Shown piece after piece: positions 34,959-47,050 of a stretch of 64,000 nt of DNA; the stretch's first letter is position 1, and each line of letters starts with the position of its first letter. The notes beneath the pieces are model-generated. The model saw only the letters and a list, made by a program, of their open reading frames with translations, was not told the DNA's origin and did not search any database. The position numbers and the translations under genes were made by a program. Source of the stretch: Lathyrus oleraceus (taxonomy: Eukaryota > Streptophyta > Magnoliopsida > Fabales > Fabaceae); the NCBI RefSeq assembly GCF_024323335.1, contig NC_066583.1:16786665-16850664 (forward strand), in the 5' to 3' direction.

Positions 34959-35555
34959 GATTGTGTCCTAGTAGAGAGGAAACTGACAGAGAATATGGTT
35001 GTGTGGTAGAAGAGAGTAAGTAACTTTTGTAATATATATAGAGATATAGGGAGATAAAATAGGAACTAATTTTGGTTGAAAGAGAGAAATAGGAATTTAA
35101 TTTTGAATTTGAATTTAAATATTAATTGAATTTTTTGGTAATAGGACTCTTAGTATACATTGGATTGGATGATTAGGTTTAACAAAACAGAAAACATGAA
35201 ATTATACATACTTCAAATATATCATACTTCAAACTGCATACAATTTCAAATTTACAGGCGAGACTACTTGCCTTTTTTTTATTGACCTTTTCTACACTCC
35301 TTTAAATGATTATTAAATATGTCTTTTTTTATTGACCTTTTCTACACTCCTTTAAATGATATTAAAACCTATGTTAAAGAATAGACTAATTTTACTATTT
35401 ATTTTATAGTCATAATTTTAAAATTTTGAAACAATATTTTAATAAAGAAAAAGAAATCGTTTGAATTCATTCAACCATTTTTAAAACTCCAATATTTATG
35501 AAAAACAAACTCCTCTTTTTTTAGAAGAGTATCTTGCAATACATGATATTGCACC
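34959..35555. other. 5' flank of the DUF7086 gene with a 50-bp-period duplication
   Basis: AT-rich non-coding sequence. A direct duplication of TTTTTTTATTGACC through TTTAAATGAT occurs at 35274-35310 and 35324-35360 (period 50 bp, near-identical). No gene is seen. Confidence 0.75.
35032..35046 (-). promoter_or_regulatory. TATA-box candidate of the DUF7086 gene
   Basis: The minus strand reads CTCTATATATATTAC here, about 75-85 bp upstream of the ATG, leaving room for a short 5' UTR rich in CT and CA. Confidence 0.5.
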
Positions 35556-35594
<39 letters not shown>

Positions 35595-35597
35595 AAT

Positions 35598-35653
<56 letters not shown>

Positions 35654-35670
35654 TATATATATAATATATA
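35556..35670. repeat. Imperfect (TA)n array
   Basis: TA runs broken by single-base slips (ATAATATA). The short minus-strand ORF over it (YIYIYI) is an artefact of the repeat. Confidence 0.95.
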
Positions 35671-35807
35671 GGGTAATGCAATCTTGTTCTTGTGCCTTAG
35701 GGGCACATGTTAAAAACTAATTGTAGAAATGTTTTCTTGGAACTTGTGCATGGTCATTATCAAAATTTATAATTAATATTTTTTTATTTTTTTTTAATAT
35801 AATTTTA
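35671..35807. other. Unassigned spacer between TA arrays, MITE-end-like
   Basis: It begins GGGTAATGCAATCTTG and holds TGCCTTAGGGGCACATGTTAA, with a weak resemblance to ends of plant miniature elements. No partner end was found, so no family is assigned. Confidence 0.25.
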
Positions 35808-35911
35808 GTATATATATTATAGATATATATATTATATATATATTAGATATATATATATATCATATATATATATATTATATTATATATATATATTCTATAT
35901 ATATATATATC

Positions 35912-35944
<33 letters not shown>

Positions 35945-36131
35945 TATATATATAATATATATTAATATATATAATATATATATTAGATATATAATATATA
36001 TATATATAATATATATATAATATATTATATATATATATATCTATAATATATATATATATATATATTAATATATCTATATATATATATCTATATTATATAT
36101 ATATATATTCTATTCTATATAAATATAATAT

Positions 36132-36162
<31 letters not shown>

Positions 36163-36163
36163 T
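35808..36163. repeat. Long imperfect (TA)n array, about 355 bp
   Basis: The sequence is almost entirely TA with scattered C, G or A-A/T-T slips (for example TTAGATA, TATCTATA, ATTCTATA). It is much more diverged than the pure run at 25549-25663. Confidence 0.95.
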
Positions 36164-36232
36164 CCATGAAACTCATAGATGAGTATGTATGAAACTGATG
36201 TATATCGTCGTGTATGTGCATGAGTATAATAG

Positions 36233-36318
36233 GTGAGCTAGCATGGAACTCTAAATACAAGAGCCATGGCATTGTGAGCTAGCATGCATGGAACTCTAAA
36301 TACAAGAGTCATGGCATT
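36233..36318. repeat. Tandem duplication of ~41-45 bp
   Basis: GTGAGCTAGCATG through CATGGCATT occurs at 36233-36273 and 36274-36318. The second copy has a CATG expansion. It probably lies inside the copia LTR that ends near 36377. Confidence 0.85.
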
Positions 36319-36377
36319 ATAAGGAACTAACTATCATGAATGCAAAACTATAATGAAGTTCAAAATCATATTTCTAT

Positions 36378-37019
36378 CATGGTATCCATTTACTTAATTG
36401 ATCCTTATGCTCTCCAAACTATCTTAACAATTGCTTCTTCTTCCTTCCTTGAGTCGTAATGGATGAAGCTTTGCAAGTTGCTCAGTTCGCACCACTTGGA
36501 AGTTTGATCCAAAATTCATAGAGTTTTGCGATCAAATGCATCTGAGTTGCTATCTTCACATTAATTTGGACCAAAACTATCAATCAAATTGCAAGAGAAT
36601 AACTATCTATTATGGAATCAACAGGTGGAGGGTATCATTCTCGCTCAAAGAGTGCACAAAATATTAATGAACCTTCAGATTCCACAAACGTTCAAGATTG
36701 TGCAAGATCAAGCGGAAGGCAAAGTTTCAGACGAGTATGAAGCATGGATAGTGAAAAATCAAGCCATTTTTATCTGACTTCTCTCCACCATTTTAGAATT
36801 AGTGTTACCTCGCGTCCTATCCTGGAAACATGCATTTGAAGTTTAGGACAGCATCCACAATTATTTCAATGCACACATGAAAGCACGAGTTAGAAAAATT
36901 CATATTGAATTGAAATCCATCAAGAAAGGTAACAACTTTATCACTGAATATGTTCTACGTGTTAAACATATTTCCAATTTAGTGCTTGCAGTTAAAGATG
37001 TTATTTCAGAGTGATTCAC
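36378..37019 (+). pseudogene. Copia gag fragment (plus strand), truncated by the Athila-like LTR
   Basis: The first bases, TGGTATC after TCTATCA, look like an LTR end followed by a damaged initiator-tRNA primer site. A gag reading frame follows from an ATG near 36460. The readable frame 36589-36777 contains NNYLLWNQQVEGIILAQRVH and SDEYEAWIVKNQ, typical of UBN2-type copia gag. Beyond its stop at 36775-36777, HAFEV, DSIHNYFNAH and ELKSIKKG remain readable to about 37010. The match breaks at the Athila-like LTR. Several stops interrupt it. Confidence 0.75.
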
Positions 37020-38096
37020 TGTCGCACACGGGTCAAAACAAGTAATTAGAAAACTATAGTTTAGCGGAAACGACAACTCGAGTATCGTATCGCAAAGATT
37101 CTTGTATTATTCTTAACCTAATGAAATTGATTTAAGGGGGATTTATGTTTAGTAGTCGATTTAGAAAAAAAAAGCAAAAAAAAAGTGATTAAAATAAGCG
37201 ATTATAAATTAAGTCAATCTACTGTTTTCGGTTTCCGGCTAATCACGGGTTTTTACCTACCAATTTCCTAAGCGGTTTCGATCTCTATTCGATTCAAATT
37301 TGATTGACAAGCGCAATAGATATATGACAGATTTATATTCCTATATTCCGAATTAAGCAAACAGATAAATAAAATCGTGAATTAAGCAAACACGATTTAC
37401 AAACGCAATTTAATGACAAAGCGACGAAAACGGTGATTAATAGTTAGGAATGCAATCATACGAATATAATCAAAACCATTCGACAAAATACAGATTAACA
37501 AATGAAATTTCATAGAATAGAATTGAAAGAGAACGAAATTAAATTGATAGAATAAAAACCTCAAAGCCTTGGAAATTCGGTTACAGTAGATTGACTCTAG
37601 AAGATTAGTTCTTCTTCATGATCGCACAAAAGCAAAAAGTTATGGTGAATAATGTGCATTTGCTACAGTACCGCGGCTTCCCTTTTAAACAGAATAAGGG
37701 TTTCACTTATAATTCAAATTGGGTCGGAAAACCTAAAGTCGGCTCAATAAATGACCCAAAAGAAAATATTTCCTAAAGTATGAAACTTCAACGAATTATT
37801 TGAGACGTTTGCACTCCGAATCAGTATTTGGCTTCAACATAAAAGTTGTATCTCTTTCTCTTAGCTTTCAAACGCATGTTAGAACTTGCAAAACGGAATC
37901 CCATAGCTCAAGTTATGATCCGAACAGTTGACATGTATCAAATAACCGTTAAAACTGAAAATAGCAAACGAAAATAGATTAAAGACAAACATGAACTTAA
38001 ATCTAAAAACATAATAAAATAGTAAAACAAGCAAAATAAATTAGATAAATTCCTAAGTACAATTATAGAAGAATGTGCATCAAAATGCACTGATCA
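37020..38096 (-). repeat. 3' LTR of an Athila-like Ty3/gypsy element
   Basis: The LTR is 1,077 bp, begins TGTCGCACACGGG and ends GCACTGATCA, TG..CA ends as expected. A purine tract lies to its right and integrase further right on the minus strand, so it is the 3' LTR. Its partner and the target duplication lie beyond the right edge of the window, so the left boundary rests on the end of copia gag homology and the TG start. Confidence 0.7.
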
Positions 38097-38106
38097 AATT
38101 CCCCCA
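38097..38106 (-). other. Polypurine tract of the Athila-like element
   Basis: The minus strand reads TTGGGGGAATT just before the LTR start TGATCAGTGC. Confidence 0.65.
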
Positions 38107-39389
38107 ACTTGAACTTTTGCACTCCGAGCAAATTTATAATTTCAAAACAAAAGGAAAGAAAACAGAGCATGCACTTCCAAAAGTTTTCAAGATACAAGGT
38201 ATAAGCATAATTCTAAGTCTAAGCTTCAAGAATATGGTGTTAGTAAGCAACTTTTTGTGACATTCAAAACAGATAGAAAAACAGATTACCAAAAAGTACA
38301 TCAACAACAGTAAGATCCTCACAAGATATAATTCACTCAACTCTCAAGTGTTTAGATTAACTGTTTACACTCAAAGCACAACATGAAAATTAACACTACC
38401 ATAAGCTTGAAAGGACTCTAACATCCACAGTTGAAATACATGCACACAAAGATCAAAAGGACTTTTATTTGGTTGTAACGTGGCCAAGGTAAGGGTGAGA
38501 TAAATCCTAAGGGGTACTAGGCTAAAATTTAAAGAGATAAAAGACACTTGAAAGAAACCGCGGGAGTTGAATTTACAAAATATTTCATTCACTTGAACAA
38601 CTCTATAGCAATCGTTTTCTCTTCTCCTTCCTCTTTTTATTCTTTTTTTAAGGAGTATGTATTGACATGTATTGAAATATTACAAACATAATTCATTTTT
38701 TTTCTTTATCTTATCCTTCTATTTTTTCTTCCTCTTATCCTTCTATTTTTTCATTCCTTTTTTTTCTTTTCTATTTTTTTTCTTTTTCTGACAACTTCTG
38801 AAATATTACAAACATAATTATTCAACCCCACACAACTCCAAACAAGACTCTTTCAACCCTTTGAGTAGGGTGATAACATTGTTTTTCACTTCTCGGCTTG
38901 TAATGAGTTTTAAATAATAAAAAAGGATAATAGGCTCAAGGGGGTTTCAAACAAGAGTCAATTCAATTTCTAGAGACCAACAGACATGAGTGAATCACAC
39001 AAGAAAGAAAGAGATGAATTTTTGTATGTTATCCATATAAGGCTCAAAGTTCACCAGGGTTAATGATCTACTGCTAAAGATATACAATTTAGAGTCTAGT
39101 CCTACCTATCATACTAAAAATGCACAACAAAATTTTCACATCACACCACAAGACTTTAGTCAAGAGAACTAAGAAAATTAATCATAATTGTAACTCAAAA
39201 ACCAAAGGAAAAAGCATGCAATTTTTTTAAGAAAGCAAACAAAAACCAAAACAGAGAAAAACTGAAAACAAAACAAAGAAAACAAAACAAATAAATGGTT
39301 CCCTCCGCTACACTTAAAATGTGCATTGTCCTCAATGAAAGGACATAACTATTAAATAATAGTGAAGGAAAGGAAAAAGTTCTCTCTGG
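38107..39389 (-). mobile_element. 3' non-coding region of the Athila-like element
   Basis: About 1.3 kb lies between the integrase stop and the PPT, rich in T/CT runs near 38640-38790. Athila elements often carry an env-like ORF here, but no frame longer than ~73 codons and no membrane-protein signature is seen. Confidence 0.6.
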
Positions 39390-40305
39390 TCAAGTTGCAG
39401 GGTAGGTGGGCTTTTCCAAGGAAAGCTCTTCTAAGAATGCATCTTCAGGCACCGCACTTTCATGGAATATCTTCAGGCGCTGCCCATTGACCTTAAAGGT
39501 TTTATCAGTACCTGCACCTGCACTTTTTATTTCTACTGCACCATGAGGGAAAATATTAGTAACAACAAAAGGGCCAATCCACTTGGATCGAATTTTCTCA
39601 GCCATAAGCTTAAGGCGGGAGTTAAACAGTAAAACCTGTTGGCCCACATAGAATTCCTTCCTAGAAATCATCTTATCATGGAAGTGCTTAGTTTTCTATT
39701 TATAAGCCCTAGAGCTCTCATAAGCCTCTAGCCTAAGTTCTTCAAGTTGTTATAATTGGAGTTTTCTTTCAATACGTGCTTGTTACATCTCCAAATTACA
39801 ACTTTTTACCGCCCAATAAGCACGGTGTTCTATCTCTACAGGAAGGTGACATGCCTTACCAAAAACAAGTCGATAGGGGGACATCCCTATTGGTGTCTTA
39901 AAAGCGGTTCTTTGAGCCCAAAGTGCGTCTTCTAGACGACGGCTCCAGTCCTTCCTGTTTGGTTGCACCATTTTCTTTAAGACCTGTTTGATCTCCCTGT
40001 TTGAGATCTCAGCTTGCCCATTAGTTTATGGGTGATATGCGGTAGAGACTTTGTGCACAACTCCATACTTCTGAAGCAAAGCTTCCATGATGCGGTTACA
40101 GAAATGAGTGCCTTGGTCACTTATGATAGCTCAAGGGATTCCAAACCTTCAAAAAATATTGGACCTGACAAAATCTGCAGCAACTCTAGAATCGTTAGTC
40201 CTAGTGGGGATAGCTTCCACCCACTTTGAAACATAATCAACAGCAAGCAAAATGTATAGAAAACCAAATGATGTAGGAAATGGACCCATGAAGTCGATTC
40301 CCCAT
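39390..40305 (-). pseudogene. Athila-like integrase, C-terminal two-thirds (broken, interrupted by the Ogre)
   Basis: On the minus strand from 40305, the core region after the first Asp is readable with stops. The piece 39971-39783 has [20 protein letters not shown] and [18 protein letters not shown], which I recognise as Athila-type integrase. The piece 39671-39390 has VGQQVLLFNSRLKL and KWIGPFVVTNIFPHGAVEI, the C-terminal DNA-binding end. Stops and a frameshift lie between the pieces. The remaining N-terminal part is at 63381-64000, on the other side of the nested Ogre. Confidence 0.82.
40301..40305. other. Target-site duplication CCCAT, left copy (Ogre insertion)
   Basis: CCCAT directly precedes TGTTGCATCC and recurs at 63381-63385 directly after GGTGTTACA. 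Confidence 0.95.
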
Positions 40306-43300
40306 TGTTGCATCCGCGAAAAACAACCGGCGGGCTAAAAACAAAACAAACAGAGCCGCCACCGTGCGTTATTTATCCCAAAAGAGGGAAAGGAAACGCT
40401 CGAAGTAAACCTGGAAAAGACATGGTCTCGCGACCAAAGAGAGATGGGATCGGGAGTCGGTTATGCGAAGGGAAGGTATTAGCACCCCTACGCATCCGTC
40501 GTACTCGACGGGATCCACGCTCAGAAGGAAAGAATAAGGTTGCTAAAACAAACATCACACACACACATACACTGAAAACAACACAGGTGGGAGAAAAGGG
40601 GAAAGGGCTCGCTAGGATATCGCATCCTATGCCTACGTATCTCATCTGGTATGAGGATCAGGGCAACGTAGTTCGGCTCACGCACGCCGAAACAAAACAC
40701 ACGCAAACAGGCAAACATGGAAACCGAATGCCAATCGCTGGACTTACATCAGACTCCGAACCAAACAAACCCACACTGGAAACCAAATGCCACTTGCTGG
40801 ACTTATATCGGACTCCAAGCACACAACAAGAGGATACGGAATGCCAATCGCTGGGCTTACATCCATCTCCTAACACACACAAGAAAGAAAAAGGGTGCCC
40901 GGAGAGATCTCGTACGACCTCCTGCCTACGTACCTCATCTGGTATGAGGATCAGGGCAACGTAGTTCCCCTTAACAGGGGAGAAACTTTCTCCTAACCAG
41001 AGACTGGGAAATGACAAACTAAAAGGGAGACTGACTCGAGCCTAATAGTTATCATGTAATCCACAATGGTCCTAGGTTGAGGTTTCCACCTAACTTGCAC
41101 AGGCAGCAAGCTATCCTAAACAGGAAAAGGCAAAGCAATCATACACATAATTAGCACACACTATATACAAACAAAGTGGGCTCACACAAGGTTAGGTTGT
41201 GAAACACAAGCCAACTGGAATCGGGTGTAATTAGCTCTTAACCCTAACATTGAGAGTTAGGGTGAAGCAGATGAAATGGGAAGTGAGGGTAAGACCTCAC
41301 AACTCTTATCCCTGGCCTGGGAGAGCTTCAGACAAATGAAAGTGTGGGTTCAGAAAGTTGGAACCCTTCTACACTTATGACTGACTCAATATTGATCTTG
41401 GGTTAATATCCACAATGCATCAACACCAGTTGTGTGAGCAAAGGGATGACTCAACTAAATAGAAGGAGATGGATTGCACATCTCTTGTGTTCTTCCAATT
41501 GCCTTATCAAAGGTCTTTTCCTGCTTGGGGACAAAGATAAACAATCACAAGCATTGCCTCTTAAGGAGGACTTCAGACAGGTGCCTGACTAAATAACAGG
41601 CCAGGTCTTCCAGACTACATGAAGTTAGTAAGTTATACCTCAATTGGTTAAGCAACCAAGCAACAGCAAAAGCAAGTTCAAAAAAACTATAGCAACTAAT
41701 GTACCTGAAAACAATCTAACTCAGTTAGTATTCAACTCAAAAACTCAAACAGACAATTACAAGTTAACAGTTAACTGTACACAAGCAAACAGACAAGCAA
41801 GCTATGCACCCAGGCAAAGCACAAGCTCAACTGAAATGACTTAGAAGCCACCTACAAAACAAACTCAAGATTAGTTCAACATTGACCAATTCGTCAACTC
41901 AAGCAAGTGAATCATTTCCCTCATAGCCATATGCTTCTTAACCTGCAAACCAAGCTCAAACATGAGAAGCAAACCCCTAGGACAAGGCCTAGGGTCAAAG
42001 AGGGAGAAATAATTCAAAACAGAACATGAAAATTGGTAATAATCAAGTTCAATCAATTAAGAACAATGTCCAAGTGGTCTCACATTCATATCATCAACCA
42101 ATTTCATTTCACAAACCAAATAGTGCAAAGCATGCAAGTTGAAAGCTCATTGAAGCAAACAGAATGAACCAATCCACATCAACTCAAACATAATTCAATA
42201 AATCCCAAGAAAAATAATGGCTAAATAGCACTCATCACATGATCATCATACCAAAATTCAAGTCATTTGGACAAATGGAAGCAAGGCAAATAAATTCCAT
42301 AAGGCAAGGCAAGGCAAAACAAGCTCAATTAGGGCACAATTTCATACATCAACTTCACACAAGCATAAAACAGAATCTACACATGATAAATGTCTCAAAC
42401 CAAAGCCAAGATTAACTTCAAAATGTATAGAACACATGTGCAAAATTTCAAGCTCATAGGATAAACATCCATCATTTCACAAATCATCTAAGTTCAACAC
42501 TCATCAAAAGTCCAAATATTACCAATCAGCAAAGAAAATCTCAAACAAATTGGAAATGCATCCAAAAATTCCACAAAAATTCACAAGCAATCCTTACATC
42601 CAGAAGTAGCATCATGCAAATATTTACATCAATTGGCATTTATATGGCATGGTAAATAAAATCCACAAGTTAGGCAAGCCATAGTGTGACACACATTGTC
42701 ACACCCATACTAAACAGATCATAACTCTACAACCAAGTATGAGAGAAATACAAACTCTATACCAAAATGTCCATTAGGATGTCTATTTTAAGCATGCAAA
42801 ATTTCAAGAGTGTTGGATAAGATCTCATCATTTCATGAAGCTTTTGGAAAGGCATATCAAGAAAACATATGTACACACAACCCCTAGCCAAAATTAAAAT
42901 CCATACATGCACAAATTCTGGAAAAAATACTCAAAAAAACTAGACATCATGAGAAGCATCATGCAAAAAAGCACAGCTCAATTGGATTAATATTCATGAA
43001 CGTATGAATTTTTAAAGTGAATGAAAAAATTAAAAGTCACATGAGCAAGCATACATGGATAGCATGGAATAATGATGAAAAATGCAAATGGCAAAATGTG
43101 AAATGCTCTCGCCAAGGATCAAAGGGAGTGTTAATTTGAAACTAGGCGCGCTACAGTGTGAAGCGCTGCGTTTCACTAAAGGACCAGGACACGTGGTCCA
43201 ATACATGTCCTAGAAACAGGAAAAACCATGCAGGCAAGGCAAAAGTGGATCAAACGCATTCTGGATTTGAAAATTTTAGGGTTTATATGTGTTCTTCATC

Positions 43301-45192
43301 ATTCATCAGCTCAAGAACATTTGTCACCAAAATTAACAAAAGTTATACCATCGTGTTCATCTTTCAGTGTACATCATCAATCTAAACTCCATTTGCCCTA
43401 ACTCATCCTATATCATAAGACTCGAAGCAAAACATTTTCACTCATGGAACTTAGATTCAACATAACTCGTGCATTTCTTGATGAAAATTGATGAAACAAA
43501 TTGCAGATTTATCTACATTCAAAGATCTACCACATGCATCCATTAATTTCATGAATTGTTAAAGTCGAATTCTAACCTCAATTGAATGGCAGAGATGAAA
43601 TCGATGCTTTCAAGTCCTGGAAGGTCCAAACAGAAGCTCCTCAGTGCTCCTATGAATGAATGGAGGAAAGTTTTGATGTTAATTGTGCACGATCTGGCTG
43701 AAAACTCAAATTGCCATGGATGATGCTTGTGCTTTAACAGTTCCAAAAGCTGCTCGAAAACCTTGTAATCTTGCTTCAAATAGCTTCAATTATGCTCATG
43801 GATCATGCTTCAATCAAGAACAATGCTATGTTTGTGAAGATTTTTGAAGAAAAAGTGAGAGAGAAAAATGAAGAGTTCTTTGGAAAACTAGATCTAGATC
43901 TGAATTCTGTTATGCTTCTCTAGAAAACAGTTAGAATTAGTTTTATATATGTGATGTTAATGAAGTTGCTAATCACAATTAGTGTTAATGCAATGGTGTT
44001 AATGAAATGCAAGTGTTATGACCAATTAGCCAATCCACCCTATATGCATAAAAAGCAATGTAACAGTGCATATTCTGGTTTGAAATCCATTTCAAATGAT
44101 GTTTGGAGGCAAGTGTAATTGATACCATGTGAAAACAATGCCTCTTTTTCAAATTGCAATTTTTCCTCCAAATTCAAATGGAAATTCAAATTTTTTTGTG
44201 AGCAAAATGCATGAATTATGATGTGTAATTTGGATAGTACATGACAAGAGAAGAATGTTGCAAAAAATCCCACTTCATTTGGCCTTTTGGTTCAAAAGTT
44301 ATGCACTTTTGAAGTTCAAATTTTCTTGACCAAGATTGATCCATAACTTGCCAACCACACATGAGAAATTCATGTTCTTGGACGTTTTGGAAAGTTGAGA
44401 GCAAGATCTACAACTTTCATGTTGGACAAAATTTAATTTGAAGCATTTTTGGACATGTAATCTTGAGGAGAAAACCTTTCCATTTTTGGCAATTTTAAAT
44501 TAAAAGTCACTTTCTATTTTTGGAAAGTTTTCATCTGACTTTATTTTCTTCATTGTTGATGTTTGAAATGTCAAATGAAACTTGTTTGGACATGAATGAA
44601 GTGTCTCTAACCCTCTCCCACCTCCAAATCCATCAGTTGACTTGTGGTTGACTTTTCAGTTGATAGATGAATTTCAGCTTGACTGTTGAACTTGAGCCTC
44701 AATCTCCTGATGAAATGGCTCCAAGGATGAAACCCTAGCTTCCACAAGCTCAATAAAACCATATGATGATCCCCATCCCAATGAAGACCTCATCTCTTTG
44801 ACAAACCCTGATTGGCACAATTCAGATGATTAGGGTTGACCAGAGGTCAAAACCCTAATCCCAAGGAATCTGATCAAGCATAATGAATCTCTTCGTGATG
44901 ATAAGACCATGATGATGATGATATACAATTTCAACCAAGATGATGATCAATCTCCTTGAAGAACCAAGAAACCCTAATTTGAAGCACAAACCCTCAGATG
45001 GTTAGTGATCAATCCTTGAAACCCAAAGGCTTGAATATCTTAACCTCTTTATCTTCTGAGCAAGACTTAGGAGGATGACTTGCTTATTGCTTCCACATGA
45101 TATGCAAAGATGCAATGCCTAATGACCTAAGAAATGAAATGCAATATGCTAAGCTAGTCCCAACAGAGAAGGGCAAATTTTGAGGTGTTACA
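40306..45192 (-). repeat. Ogre 3' LTR (left copy)
   Basis: The LTR is 4,887 bp, TGTTGCATCC to GGTGTTACA. A TATA box on the minus strand is near 43943-43949. The plus-strand 219-codon ORF at 40305-40964 and the others inside it are shadows in a non-coding LTR, though repeated in the other copy. Confidence 0.96.
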
Positions 45193-45206
45193 GCTGCCCC
45201 TATTCC
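45193..45206 (-). other. Polypurine tract of the Ogre
   Basis: The minus strand reads GGAATAGGGGCAGC, ending at the 3' LTR start TGTAACACC. Confidence 0.85.
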
Positions 45207-45529
45207 ATCCACTGTGAACCTGTCGATATGAATAGCCTTGGCTTTCAGATGATCAGGGTGAAGAGTGATTGAATACCAAGAACAGACGAACAATTTGCAC
45301 TCTGATGGGAAAATAATTAACAGTGCCTGTCAGAACTAGCAAAGAAGCAATCTTGAAAGAAGCACCCGTCTGGTACGGAGAAAGTCGGCCTGAATACCGA
45401 AACAGAAATATGTCTGGATAAACGGTAACACAAAGATAACCATGGCCTGAATACCACACATCAGTCTGCATACTGAGCATCAGAATATGAGAGTATTAAT
45501 GTCGGTCTGAATACCGGGGAATTGGCCTG

Positions 45530-45700
45530 AACACCACTTCGGTCTGAACACCACTTCGGTTAAGATACCGCCTCGGTCTGGATACCGCCTCGGTCTGGAC
45601 ACCACTTCGGTCTGGATACCGCTTCGGTCTGGATACCGCCTCGGTCTGGACACCACTTCGGTCTGGATACCGCTTCGGTCTGGATACCGGGAAACTGGCC
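45530..45700. repeat. 17-bp minisatellite with 51-bp higher-order period
   Basis: Units of TCGGTCTGGATACCGCT and variants (GACACCACT) run head to tail. A block of three units (51 bp) is repeated at about 45578-45628 and 45629-45679. Looser single units continue to about 46160. Confidence 0.9.
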
Positions 45701-45906
45701 TGACTGCCGCAAGCTGCATCGATCTGAACTTCGGAAGCTTCTTCGATCTGAAAATCGGAAACTGGCCTGAGCGCCACATTGGTCTGAATACCCGCCTCGG
45801 TCTGGATACCGGAAGATTGGCCTGGATGCCACAAGTTCTTCGTCCTGATTGTTGAGAACTTCTTCGATCGGGAAATCGGAAACTTGGTCTGAAAACCCAA
45901 CAACTG

Positions 45907-46041
45907 GCCTGAGCGCCACAAGTTCTTCATCCTGATTGTTGAGAACTTCTTCGATCTGAAAAATCGGAAACTGGCCTGAGCGCCACAAGTTCTTCATCCT
46001 GATTATTGAGAACTTCTTCGATCTGGAAATCGGAAACTGGC
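45907..46041. repeat. 67-bp tandem repeat, two full copies
   Basis: GGCCTGAGCGCCACAAGTTC through CGGAAACT occurs at about 45907-45973 and 45974-46040, with a third partial copy upstream near 45820-45880. Units embed the 17-bp motif's CTGGCCTGA phrases. Confidence 0.85.
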
Positions 46042-46419
46042 CTGAGCGCCACATCGGTCTGAATACCCATCAACTGACCTGAGCGCCACTTCGGTTTGAA
46101 TACCCGCCTCGGTCTGGATACCGGAAGATTGGCCTGAATACCATCTCGGTCTGATCACCGGGAACTCATCTTGCCTATCAGCATCGGCAAAAATAACAAA
46201 ACAGTGATAAGTGAGTCGACACGCGTGCCAATGACCCATGTTGGGGATAACAAGCCACGAACCGGCTATCCTCCATTCAACCCTAGCCAACGAACCCTTC
46301 GCGTTTAACTGGGGATTATCTCCTTTTTTACTTTTCTCTTTTTGAACTCCGAAACTTCTCTGATTAACATTCCCATCTCTGCTCGACAGAAATCCTTCCT
46401 CCAATATCGCACTACTGGG

Positions 46420-47050
46420 GAATTGCTGCTGATTAAAACCACGATGCTAAACTCCTCGGAGTAACACCTTCACCTTCGGGCAAAGCCACCTCTCAAACGG
46501 TAACCCCGGCTTGAGACTAGCTTATGCTTGCAACAATGATGCATGATTGATTTTTTTCAGCGCAATGCTCCATAATCATGGAAATGCTACGCGATTTATG
46601 CAATATGCTATGCTTATCTACATGATGAATGTATAAAAAGGTATCCCCATCAAGGGACTCTTCTGGGTAGCTCGAGGCACTCTGCTGAGGAACTCGTCAA
46701 CACTCCGATTTCCACCCTGCTGGGGAATAGCGCTGCTGCTGGGAAAAAGCCAACCCTTGCTGGGGATAACCTCCTCTGCATCCGATCCGCTTAGGGACAT
46801 TGCTGGGGAGTAAACCACCAACGCACTCTGTGGGGATAACAACAGTCTCTGACTCGCTGGGGATATAACAATCCCAATTCTGCTTGGAGAAACCACCACC
46901 CACAGATACCTCCATTGGGAAATAGCAACCTTCAGACCTGGCTGTTGAGGAAACACCGATATAAAACCTGCTGGGGATATAACCATACCGACCCTGCTAG
47001 GGAAGCGACAAACCTTGAATCTGCTGGGGAATTAGTCCTCACGACTCTGC
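46420..47050. repeat. CTGCTGGGGA-core interspersed repeat block
   Basis: TGCTGGGGA(T) occurs at 46718-46726, 46758-46767, 46801-46809, 46856-46864 (GCTGGGGAT), 46969-46978 and 47022-47030, spaced about 40-110 bp in otherwise diverged sequence. On the element's sense strand these read ATCCCCAGCA, the complement of part of the element's own PBS. Confidence 0.85.

Noticed and set aside
35521..35706. 61-codon ORF rich in Tyr-Ile
   Set aside because: It is a translation of the TA array.
37012..37019. Alternative start of the Athila-like LTR at TGATTCAC (37012)
   Set aside because: TGTCGCACACGGG at 37020 resembles known LTR ends better; not decisive, since the partner LTR is outside the window.
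40305..40964. 219-codon plus-strand ORF, repeated as 180 codons at 58610-59152
   Set aside because: It lies within the Ogre LTR on the antisense strand; preservation in both copies only reflects recent LTR identity.
45480..46404. Overlapping minus-strand ORFs of 99-164 codons with repeated IQTE/SRPKRYPD phrases, resembling a repetitive protein
   Set aside because: They translate the 17-bp minisatellite in several frames at once, and lie in the Ogre 3' UTR downstream of the integrase stop.
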